Shown here piece after piece: positions 43,718 to 56,848 of a stretch of DNA of 64,000 bases (positions within the stretch are counted from its first letter, which is position 1; each line of letters opens with the position of its first letter). A program made the translations under genes and the position numbers. The stretch is from Blastomussa wellsi. Its lineage: Eukaryota > Cnidaria > Anthozoa > Scleractinia > Plerogyridae. Below the pieces are notes generated by a model that was given only the letters and a program-made list of their open reading frames with translations, had not been told where the DNA came from and did no database searches. Where the stretch lies: contig OX393561.1 of assembly GCA_947652115.1 (NCBI GenBank), forward strand, positions 7,472,351-7,536,350, given 5' to 3'.

Positions 43718-46640
43718 AACTGAAGTGGTTTTCAGTTGGTCAACAGGAGAACATTCCAAGGAACGTACAAGAAATGTCACCTCGTTCCCAGGGTCTCTCT
43801 CTCATCGCTCCAGGGGACGGGAAGGAGAGGACCCTGGGAACGAGGTTGGAAATGTCAACAGCAACCATTCTCTTTACTTTTAGTTAGAGGGTCCAGTCAG
43901 TCTGGTGAGAATCTTTGCTGAAAACATAGGAAAGGATTGAGTGCTGCCCTTCTAACGTTGCCATGTTGTGGTTGCTTTCCGTTTATAACGGAAGATTAGA
44001 TGGCCTGATTGCAATGAAAGAAGTTTCACCAAACGTGGACTGCAAAACAGTCGTTTTTGTTTTTCTGTCGAATAATTTACTCGGAAGATGGAGCATTTGC
44101 GTGCTACAAGCGTGGATCATCGTGTGCAAGCTTTGCACCCGTACAGGTATCCATAGGGATCTCGCCCCAGTCTTAATTTCACTCTTGACACTTGTTCAGG
44201 CCTTTTGTTCAAAGACCACTTGCTCTCGCAAAAATCCGGTTGTTTTGCAGTTCACACCATGATCAGCAGGGAAACACCACAGACCCTCCAGTTTATATTA
44301 GGAGGCATACAGTGTTGAATGGTTCTTTAGCAAAGCTTGTACATGTGGACCGATTAGGACTCAGGACAAAGGGAAATTTGTTTGTGAAGGCAGTTCTCCC
44401 GACTGTTTAACTGTTGCACAGTGACAGAATGTAGGAGGCCCTTTTAAATGCATGACCAACTAGAAACTGACTGGTGTCCACAGTTCGGCAAAGCGTACAT
44501 GTAGTTACCGTGTATTAGCATGTTTTGCAACCCATGCTTAAGTTGTAAAGCTGCGAGAACAAGTCATTTTCCATTACTCACCAACTCACTCTGCTTGTTG
44601 ACTTGTTCTTCTATTTTTTGCCGCTTGCTCGCAAGGCCCAAAATGTCACTGGGTTAGAATGTATTCAAAATACTCAAGAGTACGATGAAGTACGTCGTAC
44701 CAGGCTAGCATACTGTTGAATTGGTTAGACTACTTATGCGCCCCGGTTAGCCTGTTTACAGTAGTGGGTAACAAACTTGTGAGTATTGTGAATAAGTGCT
44801 GAATGGTAATTTGGCTACAACATATTTACTGGTCCACCATTTTCTGTTAAGAGTCTTAAAAATGTCCCAATTTGAACAGGATCCCACTTGCTCAGTGTTT
44901 CACTCGGTGTGTTGAAACTTTGTTGCTACACTAATGTAATGACATGCAATGACATATTCTTCTCATTTCTCGAGCGGGATTTCTGTTTCTGGCCTGACTG
45001 ACATGACTGTACATAGGCTAATTGCAGGTGTGGCTGTGACTGATATATCGGAAACTTGCCACAAACCAGAAGTGATGGTGGCGGTAATCATAATTACGTT
45101 AAGTTGTCACAAACAGATAGTGAGTAAACCTGTAGCCTGGAATCTCGATTTCTCAAACCAGTTTTCATTTCCCTTGAAGGTTTGAGAAGTCGCTATTCCC
45201 TGCTCTTTCTGTACATTTGTAACGGATTGTAACTGTGTGAAAAGGTGCTTTTGTGGATTGCCACTGCTTGAAGTAGTCGCCATATTGTGTGATACATTGC
45301 GTGACATAATGTTTAACGTTACTGTCACGCAGAAGCCGTAGGTCGTGACTGGAGCGGACATTCCAAAATGTGTTCCAAAACGTAGTAATAAAACAAATCG
45401 TCTTTTGGACACATTGTTTTGGAATATCTGTTATTTAGGTCATTACTGCTGTCTACAGAAGTGCAATTTGGAAACTTAGTTTTGTCAAATTATCTTTTGT
45501 ATCTTTGCTCAAAACCTGGCTCAAAACGGTAGCTTGTGAACAGGCTTTCTGACAAGGATGGGGGAAGAAAATTCGAGAAGAGGGGAAAGGAGATTGTTCC
45601 TTATAGCATAGCCGGAGCCTGTTCACCCGCTATCAAACAGTTGCTCTTCCCTCTTGGTTGTAAAATGCCATACATCTAACCTGTTTGTTTGCAAAAACTG
45701 AACCAGCAGAAAAAATTGTTTTTCATTCTCCTGTTAACTATGAAATGATAATAAACAGCAAACATAATGAACTAAATATAGAATCTGTTTCCATTATGAT
45801 GGTCATAGTGCCATTCTTTTTCTGGAATCCTGAGTAAGCCTCTCCCCGTAGCCCTTTTTTAGCCGGCGGGATTTCTTTGCTCTCAAACAGCCAATAACAA
45901 AAATTCGAGTTTTTGAAATAAAACAGACAGCCCACACTTTTTATGCTACACAATTGGCAATTGCGTTACGATTTTAACCGTTTTGGCCACATCAGGTAAA
46001 AGGAATACTTCAAAATTAACTAAAGAAAACCGACGAAAGAATCTTACATTAGGAACTCGATACTTGGGTGCCAGAGGGTTATGGCACCCATGGTAGGAAC
46101 TCGAGGAATCTTACACAGAAATGTGTTGAGCGCCCACATTACCTCGTACCCGTTTGGCGCCAGTTGCCTTGCATCGGACTTTGGGTGGGGGAAGGCTTTG
46201 GGGCGATCGTGAGAATAACTCTTGTTTCTTTTTGTTTAACTGAACGCAGTGTAAGGTATCCGGTCATTTCGTTCCTGGGTTTACCAAAAAATTCAAAATG
46301 GCGGACTACGTTCACCCAGCCTCCGTAATAAATCCTAGTAAGAAAATCTCGGACTTTCAATGAAGGTGCCTTTTCATAAGGAAGGCAAAGGATTTGGAAA
46401 GCCAGAAAGACCCGAATATAGTCCTGGAGAACGTAACGCATTTCAAAAATGTCGTGTGATATAGTTTTTGTTCACTTCCATCGAGTAGGCAGGTTTAATT
46501 CTTCGCATAACCGTAACTTTTAAACGTGAACAAGGCCCGCGCAGTAAGATTTTTAGTAGGGGTACGGTGGGGGGTCTGAAACGCGTGAGCCAAGTTGGAA
46601 GGGGAGGACGCTGGGTGCCTTTCCTTTTCGCGGGAGAGTA
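43718..46640. other. CNOT4 3' UTR and start of intergenic region
   Basis: No coding exon recognised. A short hairpin element lies at 43,779-43,846. A candidate polyadenylation signal AATAAA is at 45,387-45,392. A fragment of the CATTCTC MITE family is at 45,842-45,920. Confidence 0.45.
43779..43846. repeat. Short foldback element (ACCTCGTTCCCAGGGTC)
   Basis: Arms of about 17 bp, ACCTCGTTCCCAGGGTC and near complement, around a 34-bp middle. It is in the CNOT4 3' UTR, so it could form a hairpin in the mRNA. Confidence 0.7.
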
Positions 46641-46773
46641 ATCGGCCATTTGCGATTTCCCTTTTCCCTCAGTTTCAAAACCAGTCTAAGTGCGAAACTA
46701 TTCATATGGAAATAAGCTTGTTTTGCATGAGAATGAAGATGTAGGTAAAACATTTTCATATGAATGGTGTGGC
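46641..46773. mobile_element. MITE, TAGGCCATTTC family, copy 3 (truncated)
   Basis: Shares 'cggccatttgcgatttccc', 'agtctaagtgcgaaac' and 'ttgcatgagaatgaagatg' with the copies at 1.7 and 17.8 kb. The right end is missing where the nested array begins. Confidence 0.65.
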
Positions 46774-48018
46774 GTATTTTTTTTAGGTGCGTTTACTTGC
46801 GTAAAATAAGACAATGTATGAACGGCTTGCGTAAACGTGTACGCCCGTTTTCCATACATCGTCTCTAATTTTATTTACGCACGTAAAAAATTACGCGACC
46901 GTGGATTTCCATTAACGGGCGTGAATTTGGCTGGCTTTTCGTGCGTAAAATAAAAAAATAATAATGGTGGATTTCCACTGTCGCGTAATTTTTTACGTGC
47001 GTAAATAAAATTAGAGACGATGTATGGAAAACTTGCGTACACGTTTACTCAAGTCATTCATACATTGTCTCTAATTTTTTTACGCACGTAAACGCACGTA
47101 AAAAAATACGCGACAGTAAATGTATGAATGTCTCGCGTCTGCGGAGAAAGTTAAGGTGGATTTCCACTGTCGCGTAATTTTCCGTACGTTAACGGGCGTG
47201 AATTTAACTGGCTTTACGTGCGTAAAATAAAAAAAGAAGAAACGTATGAACGTCTCGCGTCTGCGGAAAAAGTTAAACCACGTTCAACTTCGGGTGTCAG
47301 TAAAACGCGGGGCCGGGGCCCCGGCCCCGGCCCCGGCCCCGCGTTTTACTGACACCCTTCAACTTCTTCCGCAGACGCGAGGCGTCCATACATTTCTTCT
47401 ATTTTATTTTTCGTACGTAAAGCCAGTTAAATTTACGACCGTTAACGTACGGAAAATTACGCGACAGTGGAAATCCACCTTTAAACTACATTCAACTTTT
47501 TCCGCAGACGTGAGGCGTCCATACATTTCTTATATTTTATTTTACGCACGTAAAGCCAGCCAAATTCACGCCCGTTAACGTACGAAAATTTACGCGACAG
47601 TGGAAATCCACCTTAACCGGCTTTACGTGCGTAAAATAAAAAGAAGAAATGTATGATTCCGCAGACGCGAGGCGTTCATACATTTCTTCTTTCTTAAGGT
47701 GGATTTCCACTGTCGCGTATTTTTTTACGTGCGTTTACGTGGGTAAAAAAATTTCGAGACAATGTATGAACGGCTTGCGTAAACGTGTACGCAAGTTTTC
47801 CATACATCGTCTATAATTTTATTTACGTACGTAAAAAAATACGCGACAGTGGAAATCCACCATTATTTTACGCACGTAAAACCAGTTAACGTACGGAATA
47901 GAGACGATGTATGGAAAACGTGCGTAAACGTTTACGCAAGTCGTTCATACATTGTCTCTAAATTTTTTACGCACGTGAACGCGCGTGAAAAAATACGCGA
48001 CAGTGGAAATCCACCTTT
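46774..48018. repeat. Nest of related inverted-repeat elements
   Basis: Blocks such as 'ggtggatttccactgtcgcg', 'tttacgtgcgtaaa', 'gacgatgtatggaaaac' and 'tctcgcgtctgcgga' recur many times in both directions. It reads as several MITEs of one family inserted into each other or multiplied by foldback rearrangement. No coding frame is credible. Confidence 0.85.
47292..47357. repeat. GC-rich palindrome with (GGCCCC)n core
   Basis: GGGTGTCAGTAAAACGCGGG is followed by a GGGGCC/CCCCGG core and the exact complement of the outer arm. It lies within the nested array and is likely its own small foldback element. Confidence 0.8.
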
Positions 48019-51000
48019 AGACTAGTTTCGACGCTGAGGATTCTTGGCACTTACAAACAAAATGTGTTACATCCAGGCTAGGCTCGATTTCCGCCGCTCT
48101 CTCGAGTCCGGTCTTCGTTCCTCCCCGAGAAGAGACGGCTGGACGCGTGAGCGGCCATCCATGTCTGTGACGTATTTGAAAAACAAATAATTAATGCATT
48201 CTCAGATGTCACCGGATGTGAATTAGGACTCGGAAAGCAAGCCTAAATGTACACACGCGCCAATACCAGCAACTTGTTCTTGCTCTTATTTCGATGTTGC
48301 CATCGAAAAGTCAAAGCGCTTTGAAAAGCTCCGAGAAGATACAAAAACTATTCATCGCCAGTCGAAGGAAAAGTTTGAAACGAATAATAGAAAAGCGTGG
48401 CGTGCCTTCTCGCCCAGTGTTGTCGCGTCAACAAAATCTCTTCGCCATGCAGCAGATCAAGGAAGAGTGAAGGCCGCAAAAAGCCTTTCTTCGGTTATCG
48501 ATTCAAACAACGTGATAGCTAAATTGTTCTTTTAATATTTCAAGCAATTGTTTATACTAGGTACGAGTCGGGGAGGAAAAGTGTGGAATTGCCAAAAACG
48601 ATCACCATGGGCTACGGTCTAAAACCAACCACAAATACTAAAAGTATCAAACAGAAATCTCATCTTGTTATATTTCTCTGTGGATCCTTCATTTTCTCGA
48701 CTTTAAAGCGCTTCAAAATACGATCACACGCCAAACCAAGTCACTCCTTCGCATCCGTCATTCTGAAAATCTGCTTTGAAGAAATAATTTATGCGGCCTT
48801 CGCAGCCTGCTCGATTTGAGCAGGCGACCTCCTGATTGGCGGAAATCAACAATGGCATTCTCACGCGTCCAGCCGTGAGTTCGGGAGGAGCGCGGGCTCC
48901 GGTTCCCGAACAGCGGCTGGTAATCGAGCCTACATCCAGGCCCGTAGGCAGGTTTTTTTTCGGGAGGGTGCGAATGGACCGAACGAACGACGGAGGCGTG
49001 AGCCTCTATAGGGGGGTCCTCGGGCATGAATGTACCCCCGGGAACTTTTGAAAATTAGGTTGTCTGAGACGGGCACGATCCATTGGACCAAAATTTCTGG
49101 AAATTCCGGTACAGAATCAAATGGAACGGTCATTTTCGAAACGTTCGTTTCGAAAATCCATTTGAACGGAATTTTCCGTGGAATTTTTTTGACAAATGGA
49201 ACTGCTCTATTCCTCACCAAGGAAATGGATCAGATTGAACCATACCATTTTGTCCCATGTTGGATAACAACAAACATGTCGGCCGGACTTGTTGTAATGT
49301 CAAGACGGCGTCAGACGATTTGGCGGACGACGACTTTGAAAATGATTCCTTTGGAGAGGAAGAAGACGACTTTTAATTCTTTTTTCTGCAGGATGCACAT
49401 TTGTAAAGAGACGTCAAGAGAGAGATTTAAACCGATTCCAAGGACTTTTGAGCGAACAGGCGAACGATACCCACGCATTCCTTAGATGAATTTTACACTC
49501 ATTTCCGTATACTTCTGAAATTGGGTGTGCTACAGCCGTGTTGCAAGAATTCCAATAAAAGTGGCGATGGAAAGAAACAGCTGCCACAGGAATAAACGAT
49601 CTGTGAAGATTCATCTGAACTGACGAACGTTCCCGCCATCTCACATTTTTTCTCGGAAATGTTGCGTTGCGTAAGGAGCCTGGCACCAAGTTTATGGACA
49701 AATGGTACAGAAATTTCCGGAAATTCCGGTCAACCCGGGGAAAAGATAATACCTCGAAAGGTATTACCTTTTACCCGAAAAAATGTATATTTTTTATTAA
49801 TTCACTTTTTTCAGTGGACGAGTAGACGTCCGCAGCCTGAGCCCAACGGGCCTGATGTTTTCAGTAAAGTAAAAATCCGCATAAGAACCTTGAGTAATTT
49901 TTTTGTATAAGAACCTATTTTTCTTTGCCAGGCTGAACACAATTTCAGCTTGTAGGTTCTTAAATCACTAGGTTCCAGGGTCGTACCTAGGATTTTTTGT
50001 CCGCGGGGCAATTTTTTGTTTGCGGGGGCTTTCGCCGCACACCTTCACTTCCTACATGAAATACCCCAGCAAAAGCAAACACTATGTTAGAAAAGAAACA
50101 CATTTAATTTTCCTGTCTGTCCTAATCGGGGTTTGGAGCCGTCCTAGACATGGTATAGATAGACTTTCGTCCGAAAATCAGAAACATTGATCAGTATTTT
50201 AATATATAGATTGAGCCAAGCCTAAAAGCGGAGCTCCGTATTTTTGCTGTTCTTAATTATTTCTCTGAACTAAATAAGAATAATTAAAAACGGCAACTTC
50301 AATTGCAGACTCTCCGCTGAGAATGGCCATCAAAAATTAAAAAATACTGCTAGAAGAAAAAAATTGGACCTGAGCCCGCGATCAATAAAAAACCAATACC
50401 TGGCCAGCGGTCAACGTAAAAAACACGTTACCTCGATGAGTTCTAGTCTGAGCCCGCAATCTGGTCATGTGATACTAGTCAGCGGAAACGTCGATTTGAC
50501 AGCTGTCATTTGACCATAACATGGATGTCTAAAATTAAGCCCCGTTATGGTTTAAATGTCCTATTTTTGGCCGCCATGTTGAGCGACTCTGTCGCCGTCG
50601 TCGTGCGTACGCGCCCACGAACAATACCACTGCCATGATAACCATGAGAAAATCGACTCATGGGTTTTCCATATGAGTATGGGGCTCCGCTTGGCTGCCA
50701 GAGCTCCGATATTAGCCGGTCATCCGTCAACATGAGTTCATTTTCAAGACGAGATATTTGCGCCATGATGATGATGTCATAATCAGGGCAGTTCCCTCAT
50801 TGTGTGGTTCTAGAAAATATCCATACATTTCCCATGGCGGACTGATATGGACACTCTAATTAAAGGGAAGCGGGGTCAAAAGACCAAAATGTCTGAAGAA
50901 AAGTGTGAACCAAAACTGAAATATTTCTATAGGGCAGGAGGGGTTCAAACCCACAAACCCTCCATAGGGGGTGGATATTTCTGGAACAATACTTTCCAAG

Positions 51001-51554
51001 GTTGAATAGAGCGGTTTTCAATTGAGTGTTGAAAGTAATCAGCGAATCCACCGTAAGCACAAGGAAAAAGATGGCTACTGGTACATTTACCTATAATGCT
51101 TTGCGCGGAAAAACCCTAAAAGACCGTATAAAAACACAAAGAAAAGTTGTTAGTCATTCAAACTCAGCAAGAGCAATGTTGTTAGTAGTTGGAACGACTT
51201 CCGTTAAACCATACCTTGCTATATGCCCAGTGGGATTTGTTTGGTTCGCAAGGTATTGTGGTAAAATATACAGACGCCATCTTTTTTCTTATGGTGGATT
51301 GCTTTGGTTTTGTATTTCAGTACACTCAGTGATTGGTAAAAAATTTTGCACCACTTTTTCAACCAATCAGAAAACCAAAACCAATAGTGACACTTAATTT
51401 GTGTCGGCTACATGTAATTACTTCAAGTTTTGATTGGTTCACTGGATTGTCTCAGTCCTTTGTGATTAGCCAAAGTAATTACTTTGGTTTTCATTTTACA
51501 ACACTCAATTGTAAGTATCTTCAACTTGAACACACCGTTAATCAGCTAATACTT
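48019..51554. other. Intergenic region, no gene recognised
   Basis: Only weak frames without conserved content. Two short self-complementary spots are seen, 'cattttcgaaacg/cgtttcgaaaatcc' near 49,130-49,160 and 'aatacctcgaaaggtatt' near 49,750. A Gly-rich stretch near 48,880-49,050 resembles common repeat sequence. I see no RNA gene. Confidence 0.4.
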
Positions 51555-51656
51555 TACCCTGCGAGCAGGTCCCTTCGATCTTCCTAGATAAGTCGGGAAG
51601 AGGAACTTATCTAGGACTTATCTAGGAAGATCTAAGGGACCTCTGCTCGCAGGGTA
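51555..51656. repeat. Short foldback element (TACCCTGCGAGCAGG)
   Basis: Outer arms TACCCTGCGAGCAGGTCCCT and near complement; inner arms 'cttcctagataagt' and complement. The whole is about 100 bp. Confidence 0.75.
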
Positions 51657-51749
51657 CTAATACTTTCGAGGGGTGGCTTATAAGAAGGATGTGGCTTATA
51701 AACGTTGCCATTGAAATGACTTGTGGTCTGCACACAAGCCAAGTGGCCC

Positions 51750-51970
51750 ATCATACTGGAGCTTAACCCGGTTTCCCTAGCATGAATGGACAGGGATTAT
51801 TTCTACTCCCCCTGGATGGGATCCCAATCCATCACAGGGTCAATCCCAGCACTGCTTCGCTGGTACCTGTTTTTGCACCTCGGTGAAGAGACCCACTGCA
51901 AGAGGAAGTCCAAGAACACAACACAGTGCCCCAGCCGAGGCTGAAACTCAGACCGCGCAATCCATAGGTC
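51750..51970 (-). mobile_element. SINE, minus orientation
   Basis: Contains 'tctactccccctggatggga', 'ccatcacagggtcaatccc' and 'gaagagacccactgcaagag', the reversed tail of the SINE family seen at 14.7 and 57.6 kb. It is followed by tRNA-like 'ctgaaactcagacc', where the B box should be. Confidence 0.6.
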
Positions 51971-52191
51971 ACCACACCCCCCCCCCAACATGGTAACAAA
52001 AAAGGGCTGCACAAACAACGGAAGTAAATATGAAATATTGGTCTGATTTATTTTTGAAAACTGTTCACTCGCCAGTCTTCACCAACAAACCATGCATACT
52101 GTGCTGTCAGTTTGGAACATTTTCTCTTTTTATACAAAAATAATATTATTTGATAATCCTACACAGCTTTTACATGAAAAATCAAAACAAA

Positions 52192-52296
52192 TTTAGCCTG
52201 CGAATACAGCCATCCCTCCTCGCTCCCGGGCCGAGGGGCATTACGCAAGCCTCTCGGGTCGAGAGAGAAGAGGGATGGCTGTTTTCGCAGGCTAAA
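52192..52296. repeat. Short foldback element (TTTAGCCTGCGAA)
   Basis: Arms TTTAGCCTGCGAATACAGCC and near complement, about 35 bp each, with a GC-rich middle. Confidence 0.75.
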
Positions 52297-55200
52297 ACAA
52301 ATTCAACTATTTACCATTTCAAAAGAAAGAATTATTTCATAAAACATTCCAAGAAATTAAGAGATAGTTATAGAAAATCAGTATTGATAAACCACACAAC
52401 ACCTGAGTAAAAAGTTCTTGAACGACGACACGTCAGTCTAAAATTGGAATTTTTCAGGGAGCAAGTTTTAGCAAAATGTTATTCACAGAAAATTACCAAT
52501 TTTCTAAACAGACAAATGCCATTATATTCTACAGCCCTAAAAATGGGCCTTTGCTTAAGCTGAGGATGACCTTGTGAGACATAATTATAGCACCAATTTA
52601 ATTATTTTTGCATGCTAGTTTGCTTAAACTAACCTAACTATACATGTAGTACTGATAAAACAGATAAAAGCTAACTGTAAGCAAACTGGAGTGAAAATGA
52701 AAATTTAAAATGGTGCCGTTGCATCATTGCACAAAATACAGTTTTCCATACCCGAGGATAACACCAGAACTAAATAATTCTGTAAAGGAAACATATAAGT
52801 ACTATCAAAACTTGACAAGAAAGCTGTGGAAATGGGAACCTCTATTTCCATTCCTATTTCCATTCATACTGCACATCAATGTTTGGGTCTCCAGTCATTA
52901 ACTGTTTAAAGCATGTTATAATGGCTAAAAGAGCTACACGTAAAACACACGGGCAGATCCAGGATTTTTCTTAGGAGGGGGTGTACCACTAAGATATGAC
53001 ATAATACTGGCTGTATCAGAAAGTTGCAGGTCATCTCAGGAGGGGATGCCCACCCCCTGCACCCTCCCCCTAGATCTGCCCCTGACACATTACTATTTCT
53101 CGTGATGAACAAAATTGCCTTCACTACAGTAGTTGACTTTACTGAGATATACATGTAATCAAGACATAATGGAGACCTCATTCTCATCTCCCAAGAACCA
53201 TAACCTCTGGCAGCTGGCAGGTTCCATCATTTGCAAGTCTGTGATTGCTGACTTATGGGCTGATAATAAAAAGTATTTTAGAGGGGCTCAAAACTCAACC
53301 CCTGCCAGAGGTCGCGATTTGAGGTGCTGGCTGAAAGGAATGTAGCCCATAGAAATGAGAATGATTCTACATAACAATTATGTTGCTTTATACACAGGTG
53401 TGAGTCAGCATGCAGAGATGCAATTTCTATATGAAAAAATATACAGATATGGCAATCATTAGCGTAATTATAAATTACCAAAAAAGCTTACAAAAAACTT
53501 TCATTCCGAATTATGAATAATTTTAATGTCAATTTCTCGTGGCAAAATTGGAAACTGGGAAATGCATAGATCAAATAATTGTTACAACATTTAATACATG
53601 TACAAGTAAAATATTATAGAGTTGCTGAACTAGTCTTTCTCATGAGAATTTCCATAAACTGTGCTCTTCATGTATTTTTTCTCTACTGAAATTTTGTAAT
53701 AAAAATAGCATTATTGGAGGCTGTAAATCTTTCAAGTACCTTTAAAGGAGGGAGCCGAGAGAATGCGTTTCAATGAGAAAACGATGCTACATAAACGTAG
53801 AAATAAAATAGAGTAACATTCGGTGTTGACTTCGGGCAGAGTTAACACATTGGATGACGCAACATTTCTTGCAAGGTCTCACATGAATGGCTTACTAACC
53901 TTCCAACAAACAACAGAAACAATGTGCATAGTCCCCAAGAATATCAGTTGCTACACTAGACGGCAAGTAGAATTACTGTACATTTTTTACACAAGCTGCT
54001 ACACTAATGGAATGATAGCTTGGTAGAATTACATGTACTTGCAGAAACTAGTGTTATTTAGCGTTCCAGTTTTGAGGATGTCATTGATGATCAAAATATC
54101 AAGAAATTGCCAACTTGTGGCACAACAAGGATCAATGTTATGCTCCATAACATTCTTGTCCTGGGACTCTATACACTCACAGGGAATGTCTGTTAAATCA
54201 TTTTCAGGCTTGCCATAATTTTACCATGATTGGGCCTTATTAAGGATCAATACATCTATAAAGATTAATCTGTCTTTATCCTTTGAAAAACACAGGTCCG
54301 ATTTACCTCGATGTTTACCAAGGTGCACAAAGCTGGGTTTTCAAGTAAGATTTTAAGCAGGCAGCTGTTGGTTGAGAGCAATAATTATAAGAATTACCAG
54401 AAAAAACCTCACACTTTACAGGGAATTGAATGAATTTTAGCTCAGCAGTTGCCTGGTTTTATCAAAAGCCCTAATTCAAAGCTTCTCTAAAAGGGCACCA
54501 CATCTTATTTCTTTAAACCAGCCTGGTTTACATGTAAACTAAAGAACGTATTAGTTATTTATGTTAATTAAATAAGAGTTGTGGGTTTGGTACATTGCAA
54601 AATGCCAGCATGTGTTCAAGTTATGGATAAACAGTCATTATGTTATACTTTGTTTGTTTCTTTATGAGGAAGAAAAGAGAGATTAAAAATCACAGTTAAC
54701 CCAGATGTTATTTTGATGAGAACTCTGCAATGTTGAGGGACAATGGTCCAATATCAATTGACAGCCTGATGAACACAACTTGCAATTTCCAATTCAAATT
54801 TGCTTGAGCAAGTTGCTAAGTTCAGGTTTTAGTCTTCCTGCATGTAAAACATAACAGTTAACTATGGAGCAATGTTTTTCAGTCTCTTTTAAACAGAAGT
54901 GGAATTACCTTCGTTTATTCAACAAAATGAAACTGGAACTTGGCAACATGCTCGAGCAAATTTGAATTGAAACTTAGCAAGTTGCTTACATCAAACTGTC
55001 AATCAATACTGAAACATTGCACCACAACACTGCAGAGTTCCGATCATAAGAACATCCAGTTTGACTGTAAAACACTGAAGTTTCTCCTTCTGTAAGACTG
55101 GCAAAAGTAACCATACTCTTCCTTGCAAAGGCAGCCTTTTTTAGCATGCTTTTGGGTTTACTTCATTTAGTTATAAAAAGATACAAAAAGTATGAGAAGC

Positions 55201-56089
55201 AATAATTAACAATAAAAATAATTAGAGGGATGGGCTTGTGATATGAACTTTGAAATTGACTACACAATTTCAGGGATACATTTTGCAGAGTACTTCTCTC
55301 TAAGAAACACTGAGTACTTGAATGATCGTTTTTACATTACAGTAGAAAACTTTCTTACAATCATAATATTCTAACTAAAACTTTCTTGTCTGTAAGAATA
55401 AGCTGTTTTTCTCCCCTCGAATATTAACAACACTTAAATGTGCCATATTTTGGCTGCTTTCTACAGTACTTAAATTATACAAGATCACAAATAATATGAT
55501 ACTTAATCATTTTCTAAGTAATGCCAACAATGGAACAATTATTATGGTTGCTTGGAAAGTGAGTCTACGAGGGCTTTTCATTTGTTGGGTCTGGTTGGTT
55601 CACAACAGAACTGTTGCAGTAAAAACTAATAAAAGAAGATGGCATTTTGTGTAAATGAAGCCTCTGACTTGTTTACAACTGTTGCATACCATTCGAAAAA
55701 TTGTCCTATGTTAAAACATGTTTGAAACCCCTACTGCATTTCAAGCACAAGAAAGCATCTACTGCATGATTAAAGTTGCACACAGTTTTTGCATCACACT
55801 AGCAGCGTGTGTTGCAAAAGTTGCATACAACACAATTTTGTGGTCTTAATCAGCCCTTAAACACTCATCAACTCTCCTTCTCATTCAAGATGTCCATTGG
55901 AATATCCTGACCAGATAGATGAAAATCATCCTTTCTAATATGATCACTTCCACTCCAGTTACAACAATACGAATGGACCCTCCTGCGCTTGTTGTTCCCA
56001 GATAATTGACAGATGATTGGCAGTGAAGATCTAGTTACATCTAATCCTAATTTTAACAGTAGTTACATTTCATTGTTGCGCCATTCCTT
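52297..56089. other. Intergenic or CRK 3' UTR region
   Basis: AT-rich, without convincing exons. A degraded copy of the 8990-9225 MITE lies around 53,180-53,365. Part of this stretch is probably the 3' UTR of the leftward CRK gene, but I could not fix its end. Confidence 0.4.
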
Positions 56090-56848
56090 TCAGTCTGGAT
56101 TTTCACTTTGCGGTATATCTTCCACATAGTTAAACTGAAAGTACCCTGTTCTGTCGCCAAGTTGACCAAACCACTTTCCGTTGTCATGTTTTTTGAGAAC
56201 TGTGATTATATCTCCTTTCTGCAAAACAGTGTTAATAAATTGAAGCAAAAATGTCTGTATTTGGGTCCAAACTTCAATTTGTATTTGGACCCCAAAGTCA
56301 AGTCTTCTCGGCTATTGCCACACCATGGGAATCCCCCTTCCCAGCAAATCCCACTTGCCCCAAAAACCTTTTACTTTTACCTCAAACAACAAGCCTACAG
56401 TTTGTCAACAGACTACATTGTTAAGCCCTGAGTATATGTAACTCCTGACAATTAACTCAAATCAATACAAAATCAAGTCAAGAAATCCCAAAAGGAACTG
56501 TGTAGTTGCATTGATACAAAGGTTACAGAATCTACATGTAGGCAAGTCCAGCATTTTGAGCATGCACAAATCAGTTTTGAGTAGAAAAAAACATAATGGC
56601 CAACTTCCAAGCTTGGTGATCATGATAAGAAAAAGGGACTCTGAGGAGAGAATTGAATCTTGACGTCATTGATTTCTTCCAACTTAATGCATGCACAAGT
56701 AATGTATGGAAACTGTCAGAGACAATTCATTTATTGACAGTTGTATTTTATTAGAAATTCTTACCTCAAACGCAAGTGTTGAGTCATCATACGGCATCAG
56801 ATGTTTTCTAGTAGCACGTACTAACATGGATCCACCTATGTGAGCGGG
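56090..56848 (-). CDS. CRK: CRK exons for the C-terminal SH3 domain
   Basis: Exon 56765-56848 encodes PAHIGGSMLVRATRKHLMPY and DDSTLAFE; exon 56090-56218 encodes KGDIITVLKKHDNGKWFGQL and FQFNYVEDI before the stop. As in vertebrate CRK, this domain lacks some acidic and aromatic residues of the ligand groove and ends close to the C-terminus. Confidence 0.88.

Noticed and set aside
49030..49485. 151-codon open frame in the intergenic region
   Set aside because: Contains self-complementary repeat sequence and no recognisable protein family.
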